DNA of 64,000 nucleotides from an uncultured Spirochaetia bacterium (GCA_937125225.1 CAKZLE010000022.1:1-64000), one strand, 5' to 3'. Counted from the stretch's first letter, positions 17,643 through 26,689 are shown. Translations and numbers: made by a program. The notes: generated by a model from the sequence alone, not told the origin.

Positions 17643-18907
17643 TATTCACTCCCGTTCGTTCTTATTGTGACATGTATTCCCATCTTTCTCAACCTTGAGA
17701 AGAATCTCTGTTCTACAGATCTATTGTCAATCGTTGAACCGAAGAGTACACTAGTCTTTCCATCATAGGCAATTGAGGTAGCACTTACCTTTTTCCTATG
17801 AGGAGGAGGGATGAACTGGTAGCTTTTTACAAAGGGATGCATTCCCTCTGGGAGTTCTACCCTCCCGAGATTAGAGAAACTCATCGTGAAAGTGATACTC
17901 CCAAATACTTCATAGAACCGCTTCAGGATAGGGTCTTTGAGCCACAGGGGCAATATTCTGACAAAAGGATTCTTCTCACTACCGACGTTCCTTGCGATCT
18001 GTCGTTTGATGAAACGATGGTCAAGTTCCATTTTCATGAACTGTTGTACCTTCCTAATCACATCCTCAAAGCTGAAATGTCCTAATCTCGGGTCTATACC
18101 CGGTTCGACAGTAAGAGCGAAGTTTCTCATCGTCTTCGAGGGGAAGATCTTTCTCAGATTAATCGGGATACTGATCCTGATCGGTCTTTTTAAAAGACTA
18201 TGTTCATACATCTCATTCTGACAGGTATCAATGAGCAGTGCTGTCAAGAACTCACCTATGGTCACATCGTATCTCATCGCCTCTTTTTTAAGAGCCGCAC
18301 TATCCATGATTCCCTCGATGATATTGAATTTAGGGGCATGAAATCCTTTCCCTTTTATTTGATAGGATCTATCCACTCTTGAGGGACTCGGTATTCCCTT
18401 CTCATACTGTTTGGTGAAGCTTTCCTCGAACTCATCAGGATCAAGAGGTTTCTCGCAATCAAGGACCTGTTCCTGTGAATCGATAATATGACCTGAGAGT
18501 CTCAGGTATTCTAAGATGATCCCATTGAGGAAATTCAATGCCCCTGTTCCATCCGTGATAAGATGTGCCACCTCGAAGATGACACGATTCTTATAGGCAA
18601 GTACCCTAAACGGTAGCATCCCTCGGCGTTTGAAGGGAATGTACATGCAGGGATAGCGGCTCTCCGCCTCAACATGAGCTTTTGTCTTACAGGGCTCTAT
18701 ATAGTACCAAAAAAGACCTCTTCTTAGCTGTACCCGATAATAGGGACACCGTACCAACATATGCTCATAGGCTGTAGTCAACCGCTTCAGATTGATTGGT
18801 GCATCGAGATCTGCAGATAATCTGAACATGGTAGTCCTGCGTTTTGAATGCTGAGCAGCGAAGATCTTCGCTGCATTATCTAATCTGAATTCAAATTCAT
18901 GGCTCAT
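17642..18907 (-). CDS. Condensation-fold acyltransferase
   Basis: A 421-residue soluble protein of the chloramphenicol-acetyltransferase/condensation superfamily. EVAHLITDGTG is the H-x3-D-G active-site motif with the catalytic histidine second in the pair. Family-typical segments are RLDNAAKIFAA at the start, a PIRISIPINLRKIFP stretch and SFSNLGRVELP near the end. A TTG start at 18946 would overlap the upstream GNAT gene. ATG at 18907 fits the family N-terminus, though neither start has a strong ribosome site. It probably esterifies an alcohol or lipid, in concert with the coupled DUF6320 membrane protein. Confidence 0.75.
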   Translation of the reverse strand: MSHEFEFRLDNAAKIFAAQHSKRRTTMFRLSADLDAPINLKRLTTAYEHMLVRCPYYRVQLRRGLFWYYIEPCKTKAHVEAESRYPCMYIPFKRRGMLPFRVLAYKNRVIFEVAHLITDGTGALNFLNGIILEYLRLSGHIIDSQEQVLDCEKPLDPDEFEESFTKQYEKGIPSPSRVDRSYQIKGKGFHAPKFNIIEGIMDSAALKKEAMRYDVTIGEFLTALLIDTCQNEMYEHSLLKRPIRISIPINLRKIFPSKTMRNFALTVEPGIDPRLGHFSFEDVIRKVQQFMKMELDHRFIKRQIARNVGSEKNPFVRILPLWLKDPILKRFYEVFGSITFTMSFSNLGRVELPEGMHPFVKSYQFIPPPHRKKVSATSIAYDGKTSVLFGSTIDNRSVEQRFFSRLRKMGIHVTIRTNGSE

Positions 18908-18942
18908 GTTTGAACTATAGTTTGGAACAAAGTCTCTGTCAA

Positions 18943-19386
18943 TCAAAGATCACAACCATAGAGTCTGAAGGAATGGTCAAATCCACTCTTCTCATAGAAC
19001 TCCTGAGCTTTAAGATTTCTCGACTCTGTCCCTACCTCAAGCTCTACACAGCCGAGTCCCTTCGCTGTATCTCTCATCGCACAGATGAGCGCCAGGCCTA
19101 TCCCCTCACCTCTTCTATCTCTCGTTATGATGAGTTCATTGATCAATGCACTCTTCTGAGCATAAAGAAGGGTTTGATAGACTACACCGCTGATCATCCC
19201 AACAGGCTTGTTCGAATCCACAGCGATGAGGAGTATATTGCTCTTCTGGTTCAACTTCATCTCAAGAATAGCTGAAATCTCTTCTTCAGATATCGTCACC
19301 TCACCTTCGAGAAGGTCTATAAGCTCTTTGAGAAGAGCAAATACCGCTTTGATATCTTCACCGATCATCTCTCTGATCTTTATCAT
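18943..19386 (-). CDS. GNAT-family N-acetyltransferase
   Basis: A 147-residue GNAT enzyme. IREMIGEDIKAVFALLKEL opens the fold, ELIITRDRRGEGIGLALICAM supplies the acetyl-CoA loop (R-x2-G-x-G) and VGTESRNLKAQEFYEKSGF is the C-terminal signature. An ideal ribosome site (GAGGAGG) precedes ATG. It is followed closely by the condensation-type gene, so the two may be co-transcribed. The acceptor substrate cannot be read from the sequence. Confidence 0.88.
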   Translation of the reverse strand: MIKIREMIGEDIKAVFALLKELIDLLEGEVTISEEEISAILEMKLNQKSNILLIAVDSNKPVGMISGVVYQTLLYAQKSALINELIITRDRRGEGIGLALICAMRDTAKGLGCVELEVGTESRNLKAQEFYEKSGFDHSFRLYGCDL

Positions 19387-19442
19387 GTTCGCCTCCTCAA
19401 TCCTTGCTATTGATGCTATCTTTTCATTATATTCTCAAGAAG

Positions 19443-21092
19443 TCATTCCATATCCTCTATTAGCGATTTGATCACCATAGCCGTATCATTGATCCGGGCA
19501 ACATCTATGATATCCATCGTATCTTTCTCTGTATGGGTGATCTGTTGCTCATCAAAATGTCTGATGAACCAGTCAGAAGAGAAAGCTATAGCTGGATATC
19601 CCATCTGAACGAACATACTGTGATCCCCCTGTACCCAGGATTGCCCTTCAATGACATGAGGAAAAGCTTCAGAGACCTCTCTCATCGAAGCGGTGATATT
19701 ATATGGGGTATCATAGAAAGAGTATGCTGTCGCACCTTCAAGGAATCCTACTCCATCGATGTTGATATTCAGGATACAACTCTTATCATCGTCAAAATCT
19801 TTCAGATATCTCATCTGACCGGGGATATTATAGTGATCCTCACCGTTAAGCACAACGAGTTCTATCGCAAAGCCGCCCCGATGATCCTTCAAGAGCTTTG
19901 AGAGACAACTCAGGACTGCAACTCCAGCTGCATTATCAAGTGCACCTGGAGAACCCTTCTTTGCATCGATATGGGCTGTAATGACGATCTTCTCTGCATC
20001 GATCGGTCCCTTTCGGGCTATCACATTATACCCACAGGAATCTATCCTCCTCGCATCGCTGAATACATGAACGGTCACTCCATTCTGTTCTTTGAGAGAT
20101 TCTCCCTCAATATCCTTGATCAGTACAGAGGGAATATGGAAATCACCATCCTCGATCAGGGGAAAAGGATAGACTCCACCTGCCAGAGAGGCATTACGAC
20201 CTGTTGCACAGATGATCACCTTTGGTCCTTTTGTTTCCAATAGACTGATGATCCTCTGATGCTCCTCAGGTTGATAGAAGATGAAACCTTTAGGCATAAG
20301 CTGTTCTCTTGCGATCTCACCACAGAGTAGGAGTACTTTATCCCTACAGTAGCAACGTTCCAACTCCCTGATACTTGTAACTATCTCTAAAGGTGCTGAA
20401 TCATCACAACCCAATGAGTAGGGACTAGCCGATACATCCATCATTCTGCCGCCATACTCGATATAGGCCTCTTCACAGAACCAGTCTATCGCATCGAATC
20501 TCTGCTGGTATGTTGACCAGCCATGAAGTTTGAAGATCAAATCTATATATTCAGTTGCCTTGAGATTACCGGCAGTCCCTACGGCTCTATTACCTACCTG
20601 ATTCGTCAATGATCTCATCATATGGGAGATCAGGAGATCATTTATACAGAGATCACTTTTCATTGGGACATAGAGGATACCGTCTTTGACCTGTTTTTTA
20701 TCTGTTGCAGAAAACCCTAACTTCTCATAGGTCCCGACTGCATTGATAGAGGAATAGACGGTGAGTGCTTTATATGACGGATCAATTTCTTGAATGAGAT
20801 GCTCGAACAGAGATCTTCCGATACCTTTTCGTTGGAAATTCTCATCAACGAAGAATAGGCAGATATGAGTGGAATCTCGGAGGGCTATAATCCCAGTAAG
20901 GATATCATTCTCAAAATGGCAAAGGAGTAGATCCTTTTCAGAGAATCGTTTTACGATTTGCCTTGGAGATACCTCAAAATAGAACCTCTCTTGCCCCTCT
21001 TGAGTGAAGTCCTTACCAACAAATTTGTCGAAGACCCTCCTGATAAGTTGAGATATCGCAATCTCTGCTCCCAGTTCATATGCTTTGATCAA
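19443..21092 (-). CDS. GNAT acetyltransferase fused to M28 peptidase
   Basis: A 549-residue two-domain protein. Residues 1-145 form a GNAT domain with acetyl-CoA loop QRKGIGRSL (87-95) and AVGTYEKLGF (118-127). Residues 150-549 are an M28-type zinc aminopeptidase with ligands placed at H374 (TAHID), D386 (ALDNAAG), E418 and D419 (NGEDHY), D446 (NIDGVG) and H520 (ITHTEKDT). A PA-like insert lies between about 205 and 350. There is no signal peptide, so it should be cytoplasmic. It starts at TTG behind GGGAG. The fusion suggests linked acetylation and hydrolysis of peptides or amino-acid conjugates; both active sites look intact. Confidence 0.85.
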   Translation of the reverse strand: MIKAYELGAEIAISQLIRRVFDKFVGKDFTQEGQERFYFEVSPRQIVKRFSEKDLLLCHFENDILTGIIALRDSTHICLFFVDENFQRKGIGRSLFEHLIQEIDPSYKALTVYSSINAVGTYEKLGFSATDKKQVKDGILYVPMKSDLCINDLLISHMMRSLTNQVGNRAVGTAGNLKATEYIDLIFKLHGWSTYQQRFDAIDWFCEEAYIEYGGRMMDVSASPYSLGCDDSAPLEIVTSIRELERCYCRDKVLLLCGEIAREQLMPKGFIFYQPEEHQRIISLLETKGPKVIICATGRNASLAGGVYPFPLIEDGDFHIPSVLIKDIEGESLKEQNGVTVHVFSDARRIDSCGYNVIARKGPIDAEKIVITAHIDAKKGSPGALDNAAGVAVLSCLSKLLKDHRGGFAIELVVLNGEDHYNIPGQMRYLKDFDDDKSCILNINIDGVGFLEGATAYSFYDTPYNITASMREVSEAFPHVIEGQSWVQGDHSMFVQMGYPAIAFSSDWFIRHFDEQQITHTEKDTMDIIDVARINDTAMVIKSLIEDME

Positions 21093-21158
21093 AACTGATA
21101 CTCCCTATGATTATAATATCATACAGGAGAAGTTCATAAAGAAGAATCTCTTAAAAGA

Positions 21159-21629
21159 TCATGTGCATAAGTAGGATATATCAAGAGCAACTCGTAACTT
21201 CCTGTTCATCTTCAAGAGTTCTTCGATCATATCGAGATAACGAGTCTGTTCACTCTCATCAAGGATTCCAATCACCTTCTTCACATATTCAAGATGCTGC
21301 TCACCGAATTCATTGGAAAAGTGTTCTCCCTGATCCGTAAGTTTTAGGAGGAATACCCGTTTATCCTCTTCTGTTCTCTGTTTTACGACATATCCAGAAT
21401 TGATCAAACGGTTGGCGACTGAGGTAAAGGAGCCCTTCTCAAGAGATAATTGTTTACTTACCGATGACATCGGTGAAGGACCATTGAACTTGAGGAACAT
21501 CATTGTCTTGATATGAGTAGGATTCAAGGAATCTGGAAACTCATAGGAGTTCTCGAACTCCCTGAAATAGATTTGACCCATATCACGATTTAGATTGAAT
21601 AAAGTTTTGAAATACTCTTTAGGATACAT
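21159..21629 (-). CDS. MarR-family transcriptional regulator
   Basis: A 156-residue winged-helix protein: LNPTHIKTMMFLKFNGPSPM, then the recognition region SVSKQLSLEKGSFTSVANRL, then the wing KQRTEEDKRVFLLKLTDQG. ATG at 21629 is preferred over an upstream TTG because GAGAGGG precedes it. It lies 107 bp downstream of the MATE gene on the same strand. Inverted repeats around the MATE promoter look like its operator, so it probably represses the pump operon and itself until a toxic ligand appears. Confidence 0.9.
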   Translation of the reverse strand: MYPKEYFKTLFNLNRDMGQIYFREFENSYEFPDSLNPTHIKTMMFLKFNGPSPMSSVSKQLSLEKGSFTSVANRLINSGYVVKQRTEEDKRVFLLKLTDQGEHFSNEFGEQHLEYVKKVIGILDESEQTRYLDMIEELLKMNRKLRVALDISYLCT

Positions 21630-21736
21630 CCAGATTAACCCTCTCAATTATTCTCTCGATGAACCTGCCCAGGTCCTATAGAGGTAGTGCCATCTCAAGC
21701 ATACCATAGAATGGGCAGTTCATTGTAGTTTTATAT

Positions 21737-23128
21737 TTAGACAGTCTGTGTAACGACCTTCAGGGTGCTCTCGGAAGAAGAAATACCCTTCACCTTCTTG
21801 TTTCTCCTGACATCGATCATCAGAACGATGATAGAGACAGCCACAGCGAGTCCATCTGCAATCGGTGTTGCCAACCAGACACCTTTCAAGCCTAAGAATC
21901 CAGGAAGGATGAAGACGATAGGTATCAAAAAGATGAATTGTCTTAATAGGCCCAACACCACCGAGGTCTTTCCTCTCCCGGTCGATTGGAAATATGAGAT
22001 CGATAGAAGATTGATACTCAGTAGTGGCAACATCATGATGAAATACCTCAGACCTTCTACGGCAACAGGTATTGTCGAAGACCCCTTATTGAGGAATAAC
22101 GTGATAGCAACCTCTGGGAACAAATACAGTAAAAGGAATACTACAGTAGAAAAGATGACCGTACCGGTTATTCCTAACCTTATGGTCTTAATTACACGAT
22201 CTTGTTGCCTTGCCCCATGATTATATCCCATTATAGGTTGAATTCCCTGTTGGATTCCCATGACTGGCATGATGAAAAAAGTATAAAGACTGTTTATAGC
22301 ACCCATAGCGGTTATCGCAGCTATACCTCCATAGAGATTCAGTCCTCTATTTAGGAACATCATGGATAGACTTGTCCCTATCGTACCAATGAATGTAGAG
22401 AAACCTATAAGAATGATTTTACCAGTGATCTCTAGTTGTGGTATGAAATCTTTCCATGTCACCTGTATGATTGATTTTTTTCTCAGATAGAAACTTAATA
22501 AGATACTGAAACCGGAGAACTGCCCAATGATCGTAGCGAGGGCCGCACCTTGTACTCCCATATCGAAGATACCTATGAAAAGATAGTCCAATATGATATT
22601 GGCGATTGCTGAAGTGAGCATAGCGATCATCGATAGTAAGGGGTTACCCTCATTCCTGATCATGTTATTGAAGATCATCGACATAGACTGGAAGATATAA
22701 CCAATGAGGATGATCCTCATATAGGTAGTACCATAAGAGATCAATGCATCAGTCGCGCCGAGGAGATACAATATGCTCTCGAGATTCAAGGAGATGATGA
22801 TCATGATGATGATTGCGACGATCAAACCATTACTTATCGTATTAGCAAAATAGTGGCTAGCACCTCTTTGATCCTTCTCTCCTAGCTTGATCGAGAACAA
22901 TGCCGCCCCACCGGCTCCTATGAGGGCAGAAAAAGCAAAAGTGAGCAACATGAGTGGAAAGACTATAGTCAGACTCGCAAGAGCATCCTCCCCTGCAAAT
23001 TGACCAATGAAAATCCTGTCTACGATATTATAAATCGCATTGACGATCATAGCGATCACAGAGGGTATCGAGTATTGTAATATGAGTGCACCTATCGGTT
23101 TTGTTCCAAGTTCTTTCTGTTTTTCCAT
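21737..23128 (-). CDS. MATE-family multidrug efflux pump
   Basis: A 463-residue membrane protein with about 12 hydrophobic segments in two related halves, as in MATE transporters. Segments such as YSIPSVIAMIVNAIYNIVDRIFIG, FSALIGAGGAALFSIKLG and GIQQGIQPIMGYNHGA are typical of the DinF/NorM-like bacterial branch. ATG at 23128 is preferred over an upstream GTG; AGGTGAG provides the ribosome site. It exports cationic drugs or metabolites using Na+ or H+. The promoter and operator lie directly upstream. Confidence 0.95.
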   Translation of the reverse strand: MEKQKELGTKPIGALILQYSIPSVIAMIVNAIYNIVDRIFIGQFAGEDALASLTIVFPLMLLTFAFSALIGAGGAALFSIKLGEKDQRGASHYFANTISNGLIVAIIIMIIISLNLESILYLLGATDALISYGTTYMRIILIGYIFQSMSMIFNNMIRNEGNPLLSMIAMLTSAIANIILDYLFIGIFDMGVQGAALATIIGQFSGFSILLSFYLRKKSIIQVTWKDFIPQLEITGKIILIGFSTFIGTIGTSLSMMFLNRGLNLYGGIAAITAMGAINSLYTFFIMPVMGIQQGIQPIMGYNHGARQQDRVIKTIRLGITGTVIFSTVVFLLLYLFPEVAITLFLNKGSSTIPVAVEGLRYFIMMLPLLSINLLSISYFQSTGRGKTSVVLGLLRQFIFLIPIVFILPGFLGLKGVWLATPIADGLAVAVSIIVLMIDVRRNKKVKGISSSESTLKVVTQTV

Positions 23129-23137
23129 TCTTCTCAC

Positions 23138-23163
23138 CTATTAGTTTGCTTTCTAACTAATAG
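23138..23163. promoter_or_regulatory. MarR-type operator before MATE gene
   Basis: Perfect 9-bp arms, CTATTAGTT (23138-23146) and AACTAATAG (23155-23163), are separated by 8 bp. The outer arm overlaps the -10 box. Size and symmetry suit a MarR dimer. Confidence 0.8.
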
Positions 23164-23189
23164 ATACTATAAACAGACGATCATGTCAA
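23161..23189 (-). promoter_or_regulatory. Sigma-70 promoter of MATE-marR operon
   Basis: On the minus strand TTGACA (23184-23189) and TATCTA (23161-23166) with a 17-bp spacer. The -10 box shares bases with the operator. Confidence 0.7.
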
Positions 23190-23191
23190 CT

Positions 23192-23208
23192 ACTTAGATT
23201 TCTAACTT
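23192..23208. promoter_or_regulatory. Second MarR-like site upstream of the -35 box
   Basis: The minus strand reads AAGTTAGAAATCTAAGT, with imperfect symmetry around TTAGA/TCTAA. It shares AGTTAGAAA with the main operator and ends 2 bp before the -35 box. It is probably an auxiliary binding site. Confidence 0.5.
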
Positions 23209-23212
23209 TATA

Positions 23213-23737
23213 TTAATCCCACCGGGATAAGAACCAGTTCTCAATGACCATACTGAATGTCATAGTGAAGGAATGCTTTGAAAGGTCGTATAGCAGACCA
23301 GTAGTAAAAAGCCGTCCTCGTTCACCATAGAAAGGATTCCCTATGGCAATGGGACTGATTCGAAGGCTGATCATAGGATGATGTTCTCCAGTATCACGTT
23401 CGATAAGATAGATCATACCAAGATCAGCGATCATATTGAAATAGGTCGGTTCTATATCACCGAGAAGATCAAGCCCCAGTACCGCAGAAGCTCCTATTGT
23501 CTCTGTGATAACAGGAGTCAATTGAGTCACAATCCCCAATTCTAATTCGATTCTTGGTGTGATCCCGAATCTTGCCCCAACCTCACCATACAACCCATCA
23601 GGAACTGATTGATTATCGCTCAGGGGAAAGAAGGATATCGGTCCACCCGTGATGGCCCAGTCCATGGCATACAGAGGAACAAACGTACAGGATACGAATA
23701 ACAGGAACAATATGAGTCGTTCTGTGCTTCTTACCAT
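23213..23737 (-). CDS. Secreted protein, possibly outer-membrane
   Basis: A 174-residue protein. It has a signal peptide (ILFLLFVSCTFVPLYAMDWA; cleavage probably after LYA) and then glycine- and aromatic-rich segments of alternating polarity (YGEVGARFGITPRIELELGI) that suggest a small beta-barrel. It ends in W-D without a clear C-terminal phenylalanine. ATG at 23737 overlaps the previous gene's stop by 7 bp. It is a probable envelope partner of the upstream gene, which has a similar barrel-like character. I do not recognise a family. Confidence 0.6.
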   Translation of the reverse strand: MVRSTERLILFLLFVSCTFVPLYAMDWAITGGPISFFPLSDNQSVPDGLYGEVGARFGITPRIELELGIVTQLTPVITETIGASAVLGLDLLGDIEPTYFNMIADLGMIYLIERDTGEHHPMISLRISPIAIGNPFYGERGRLFTTGLLYDLSKHSFTMTFSMVIENWFLSRWD

Positions 23738-24255
23738 AGATAGAACCCCACTCTGAAGATTTCCAGGTTCCATCCCTCTAGCATCTCATCTATCCCCGCA
23801 AGAGGATTGAAGATCAGACCGGGAGAGAGGATCGAACTATACCCTCCTCCTACCTTGAACCGTAGGGGATGTATTGAACTTATGAACAACGGTTGGCTAA
23901 GGGAATCGAGGGGTGCGGTCGCTGAGATCTGAAAAGATGGAGCATAGTAGCTGTCCAATGAGATCCAGTTCTTGAAGGGATGATCCTTGATCAGGATCGG
24001 GAAGAACTCGATTCCTGCATTCAATACCATCTCAGTAGAGAGATCACCTAACAGGGGTATCCCAACTCCGGCCTCTATGGATACAGGTAGCAGCTTCACC
24101 GCCAGGACCATATCCAAAGAGATATACTCCTTATTTGACAGTGCTTCGGAAGCATACCCTTTGGATGATAACTCATACCCGATATGAGGAACATATTCTG
24201 CATAGGATGCAGTTGCCGTAAGAAGAAGGCATAATAGGCCGATCATTCTCTTCAT
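23731..24255 (-). CDS. Secreted beta-barrel-like protein
   Basis: A 174-residue protein with signal peptide MKRMIGLLCLLLTATASYA and a mature region rich in alternating hydrophobic residues and Ser/Gly, ending RVGFYLW as in outer-membrane barrels. ATG at 24255 sits 6 bases after a perfect AGGAGG inside the end of the phospholipase D-like gene, so it is translationally coupled to it. Repeated I.L..L..P motifs (SIEAGVGIPLLGDL) resemble those in the downstream partner. The family is unknown; an envelope location is inferred. Confidence 0.6.
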   Translation of the reverse strand: MKRMIGLLCLLLTATASYAEYVPHIGYELSSKGYASEALSNKEYISLDMVLAVKLLPVSIEAGVGIPLLGDLSTEMVLNAGIEFFPILIKDHPFKNWISLDSYYAPSFQISATAPLDSLSQPLFISSIHPLRFKVGGGYSSILSPGLIFNPLAGIDEMLEGWNLEIFRVGFYLW

Positions 24256-24257
24256 CA

Positions 24258-25547
24258 TCAACCTCCTAACTGCATCATCATGAAATTGAGATAATATGCG
24301 AGGCCCCGATAACTGAGAGACTCCTCTTCCGAGACCTCTCTGCAATGAGATCTCACATCAGCGATGAAAGGACTGAGCCTATCATAGGCAATCACATCAT
24401 CGAATACCATCGATATCTCTCGTGAGGCTGTCTGAGATCTGTAATTATAGTTCGCTGATCCAACAGCAACTATAGAATCATCTGCAGTGATGAGCTTCTT
24501 ATGTAATAGTGAACCTTCCGGGGATTCATAGATGAATACGCGCGCCCCAACTTCTAGAAGGTCTTTTATACTGTAATAGGTTGCATAGGTGAACCTTGCA
24601 GAGACATGATTCGCAGAGAGGATCACATGAACTTCCACACCTCTGTCGATCGTAAAGGCGATTCTCTCGAGAAGTGCGGGTGTCAGGATCATATAGCATT
24701 GTATCATAAGGATAGAATCTTCAGCCTGTGAGAAGACACTATCGAACATCCTCGTGGTCACACCTTGAGTCTCAGTGTTCTGGTCCAATAACCAAACTTC
24801 AGTCTCAAGGAGCCCCTCATCGACTGAAGGTACGGGAAAACTCGAAGAGGAAATAGGTTCTAAGGCATAGAGATTCCATGTACGTATAAAAGAATTGATC
24901 ATCTGAGCTGCACTCTGGGGTGAGTATATCTCAGTCATCCCATCAATAGAGCCTCTCTCATAAGAGAAACCTAAAGAATCAGGATCGATATTCATACCAC
25001 CGGCAACGAGATATTTACCATCTATGATCCAGAATTTCCGATGGTCTCGATCGAGAAGTCCCAATAATCTGAATATTTTGAAGGCTCTAATGGGGTTATA
25101 CTCTATGATATCTATCCCCATAGCTTTAATATCTTGAATTGGAACTGGAACCTCGAGTGCTGTGGTCCTATCCTTCCGATAATATGATGCAGAATCCATG
25201 AGTAGTTTGACTGTTACCCCACGTTTCGTTGCATTGCTGAGAGCTTCGAATATCTTTATTGAGTTTACATGTGAACCCACAAGGAACGTATCTATGAGAA
25301 CATAGTTCTCAGCTGATTCAATCAGTTCTACAGCTCTTTTGGTCCAACTCTCACCAGTGTAATAGTAGGAGGGAAGACTCGCTTTATGTGGGGTCATGGA
25401 AAAGGACCTGAAAAATTGTGCGATCGTATTGTGAGCAACTGAATACTCTTCCAATCTCTCAGAAGTCTTACAAGAGGTCATGCTTAACAATAAAAAGCAT
25501 AACAATAATATGCTTATCAACGGTTTTCTTAAGTTCATATGTCTCAT
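24258..25547 (-). CDS. Phospholipase D-like lipoprotein
   Basis: A 429-residue protein with a lipoprotein signal (LLLSMTSC lipobox) and two PLD motifs: H-R-K-F-W-I-I-D, a perfect HxK(x)4D, in the first half, and H-K-K-L-I-T-A-D with a following GSANYN in the second half. It therefore belongs to the PLD/cardiolipin synthase superfamily and is anchored outside the inner membrane. It may act on phospholipids or nucleic acid at the envelope. The start could also be the second Met at 25538, since neither has a clear ribosome site. It begins a three-gene run with two secreted proteins. Confidence 0.85.
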   Translation of the reverse strand: MRHMNLRKPLISILLLCFLLLSMTSCKTSERLEEYSVAHNTIAQFFRSFSMTPHKASLPSYYYTGESWTKRAVELIESAENYVLIDTFLVGSHVNSIKIFEALSNATKRGVTVKLLMDSASYYRKDRTTALEVPVPIQDIKAMGIDIIEYNPIRAFKIFRLLGLLDRDHRKFWIIDGKYLVAGGMNIDPDSLGFSYERGSIDGMTEIYSPQSAAQMINSFIRTWNLYALEPISSSSFPVPSVDEGLLETEVWLLDQNTETQGVTTRMFDSVFSQAEDSILMIQCYMILTPALLERIAFTIDRGVEVHVILSANHVSARFTYATYYSIKDLLEVGARVFIYESPEGSLLHKKLITADDSIVAVGSANYNYRSQTASREISMVFDDVIAYDRLSPFIADVRSHCREVSEEESLSYRGLAYYLNFMMMQLGG

Positions 25548-25605
25548 ACTGGTATCATCATACCAACCACAGTTTGCTTTGTCATCTTATTTTTCAAGGA
25601 CATCC

Positions 25606-26625
25606 CTAATATATATACTCCTCAAGATTCTCTTTTGTTATGATCGTTAAAGGGGTATGAATTGTCTCCTCAACCTCACGAGAGAGTACAATAGAGTTAT
25701 AAAGAGTCAAGATTCCCTGATACCCTTGGGCTTGAGGTTCCTGGGTGATAATAAAATCGATTCGACCATCGTTAATAGACTCCTTTCCCGATGGAATAAG
25801 ATCATAGCCGATCAGTGCGACCTTCTCTGCACCTAGTAGCCCAGCAGTCAATTGCTCTGCGATCTCATAGACATAGGAGTTAGCCACGAATATCCCATCA
25901 AATTGGTCCAATGGACTATAATCTACAATCAAAGAGTCGTTAGAAACTGATAGTTCTGTGATTACTACCGATTGCCTCGCCGATGAGAGATATTCAGAAA
26001 AGCCCTTGATACGTTCCTGGTGATGAATATTCTCCCCAGGAGGATGAACGATCAGGATCTTTGGTATCTCAATACCCCGTATGAGCAGGGACATCAACTT
26101 AGCAGACAGCACCCCACTCTTATAGGAATCCTGACCCATATAGGAGATCTTCGTTTTAATCCCTTCGATATCTGAATCGATAAACATAACGGGGATATCA
26201 TGGTCTGAAAGAAACCTCTGCACCTCATCATGAAATGTTGGTGCGATAAGTAATCCCTCAAATGATTGTTCTACTATCTGCTCTAACCTTTTCTGAAGAG
26301 TCTCAAAAGAGAATCTATCATAGTGGTATAAGGTAAGTTCCGCCCCGAAAGAGGAGAGCTCTCGTGAACCTTTCATGATTCCCTCAGTTACAAGAGCCCA
26401 ATAGCCGTTGTCCTGTGAAGGTTCTGGAATGATAGCAACGAAACGATGCGATCGTGTATTCTTCAACCCTCTAGCGTGGATATTGGGGGTATAATCGAGA
26501 TCCTTCATGATCCTCTCAACCTTTAGTGCGGTCTGAGGCGAGTACCGACCTCTTTTATGTATGATCCTGTCCACGGTCCCTACTGATACTCCAGCGGCTA
26601 TTGCGATCTCTTTAATAGTGGCCAT
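25606..26625 (-). CDS. LacI-family regulator, paralogue of the arabinose regulator
   Basis: A 339-residue LacI protein that starts MATIKEIAIAAGVSVGTVDR. It is closely related to the 12831-13877 regulator, with matching RGRYS, NIHARGLKN and GYD.IP segments. Its promoter (26662-26689) and its own central-CG operator (26643-26660) lie directly upstream, which suggests autoregulation. The PLD-like gene begins 59 bp downstream on the same strand and may be in its unit. No sugar gene adjoins, so its ligand is unknown. Confidence 0.9.
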   Translation of the reverse strand: MATIKEIAIAAGVSVGTVDRIIHKRGRYSPQTALKVERIMKDLDYTPNIHARGLKNTRSHRFVAIIPEPSQDNGYWALVTEGIMKGSRELSSFGAELTLYHYDRFSFETLQKRLEQIVEQSFEGLLIAPTFHDEVQRFLSDHDIPVMFIDSDIEGIKTKISYMGQDSYKSGVLSAKLMSLLIRGIEIPKILIVHPPGENIHHQERIKGFSEYLSSARQSVVITELSVSNDSLIVDYSPLDQFDGIFVANSYVYEIAEQLTAGLLGAEKVALIGYDLIPSGKESINDGRIDFIITQEPQAQGYQGILTLYNSIVLSREVEETIHTPLTIITKENLEEYIY

Positions 26626-26642
26626 ATAGTGCTATACCTGCC

Positions 26643-26660
26643 TGCGTTATCGATAACACT
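26643..26660. promoter_or_regulatory. LacI-type operator upstream of LacI regulator
   Basis: TGCGTTATCGATAACACT contains the perfect 12-bp palindrome GTTATCGATAAC with central CG, just downstream of the -10 box. Its arms differ from the araA operator at the third and fourth positions from the centre. Confidence 0.75.
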
Positions 26661-26661
26661 T

Positions 26662-26689
26662 ATAGTACCAGAGAGAGATCATTTGTCAA
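26662..26689 (-). promoter_or_regulatory. Sigma-70 promoter of third LacI gene
   Basis: On the minus strand TTGACA (26684-26689), a 16-bp spacer and TACTAT (26662-26667), followed by the operator. Further upstream, 26724-26749 holds the short inverted repeat TTGTGA/TCACAA around TTCGCGAA; its role is unknown. Confidence 0.7.
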
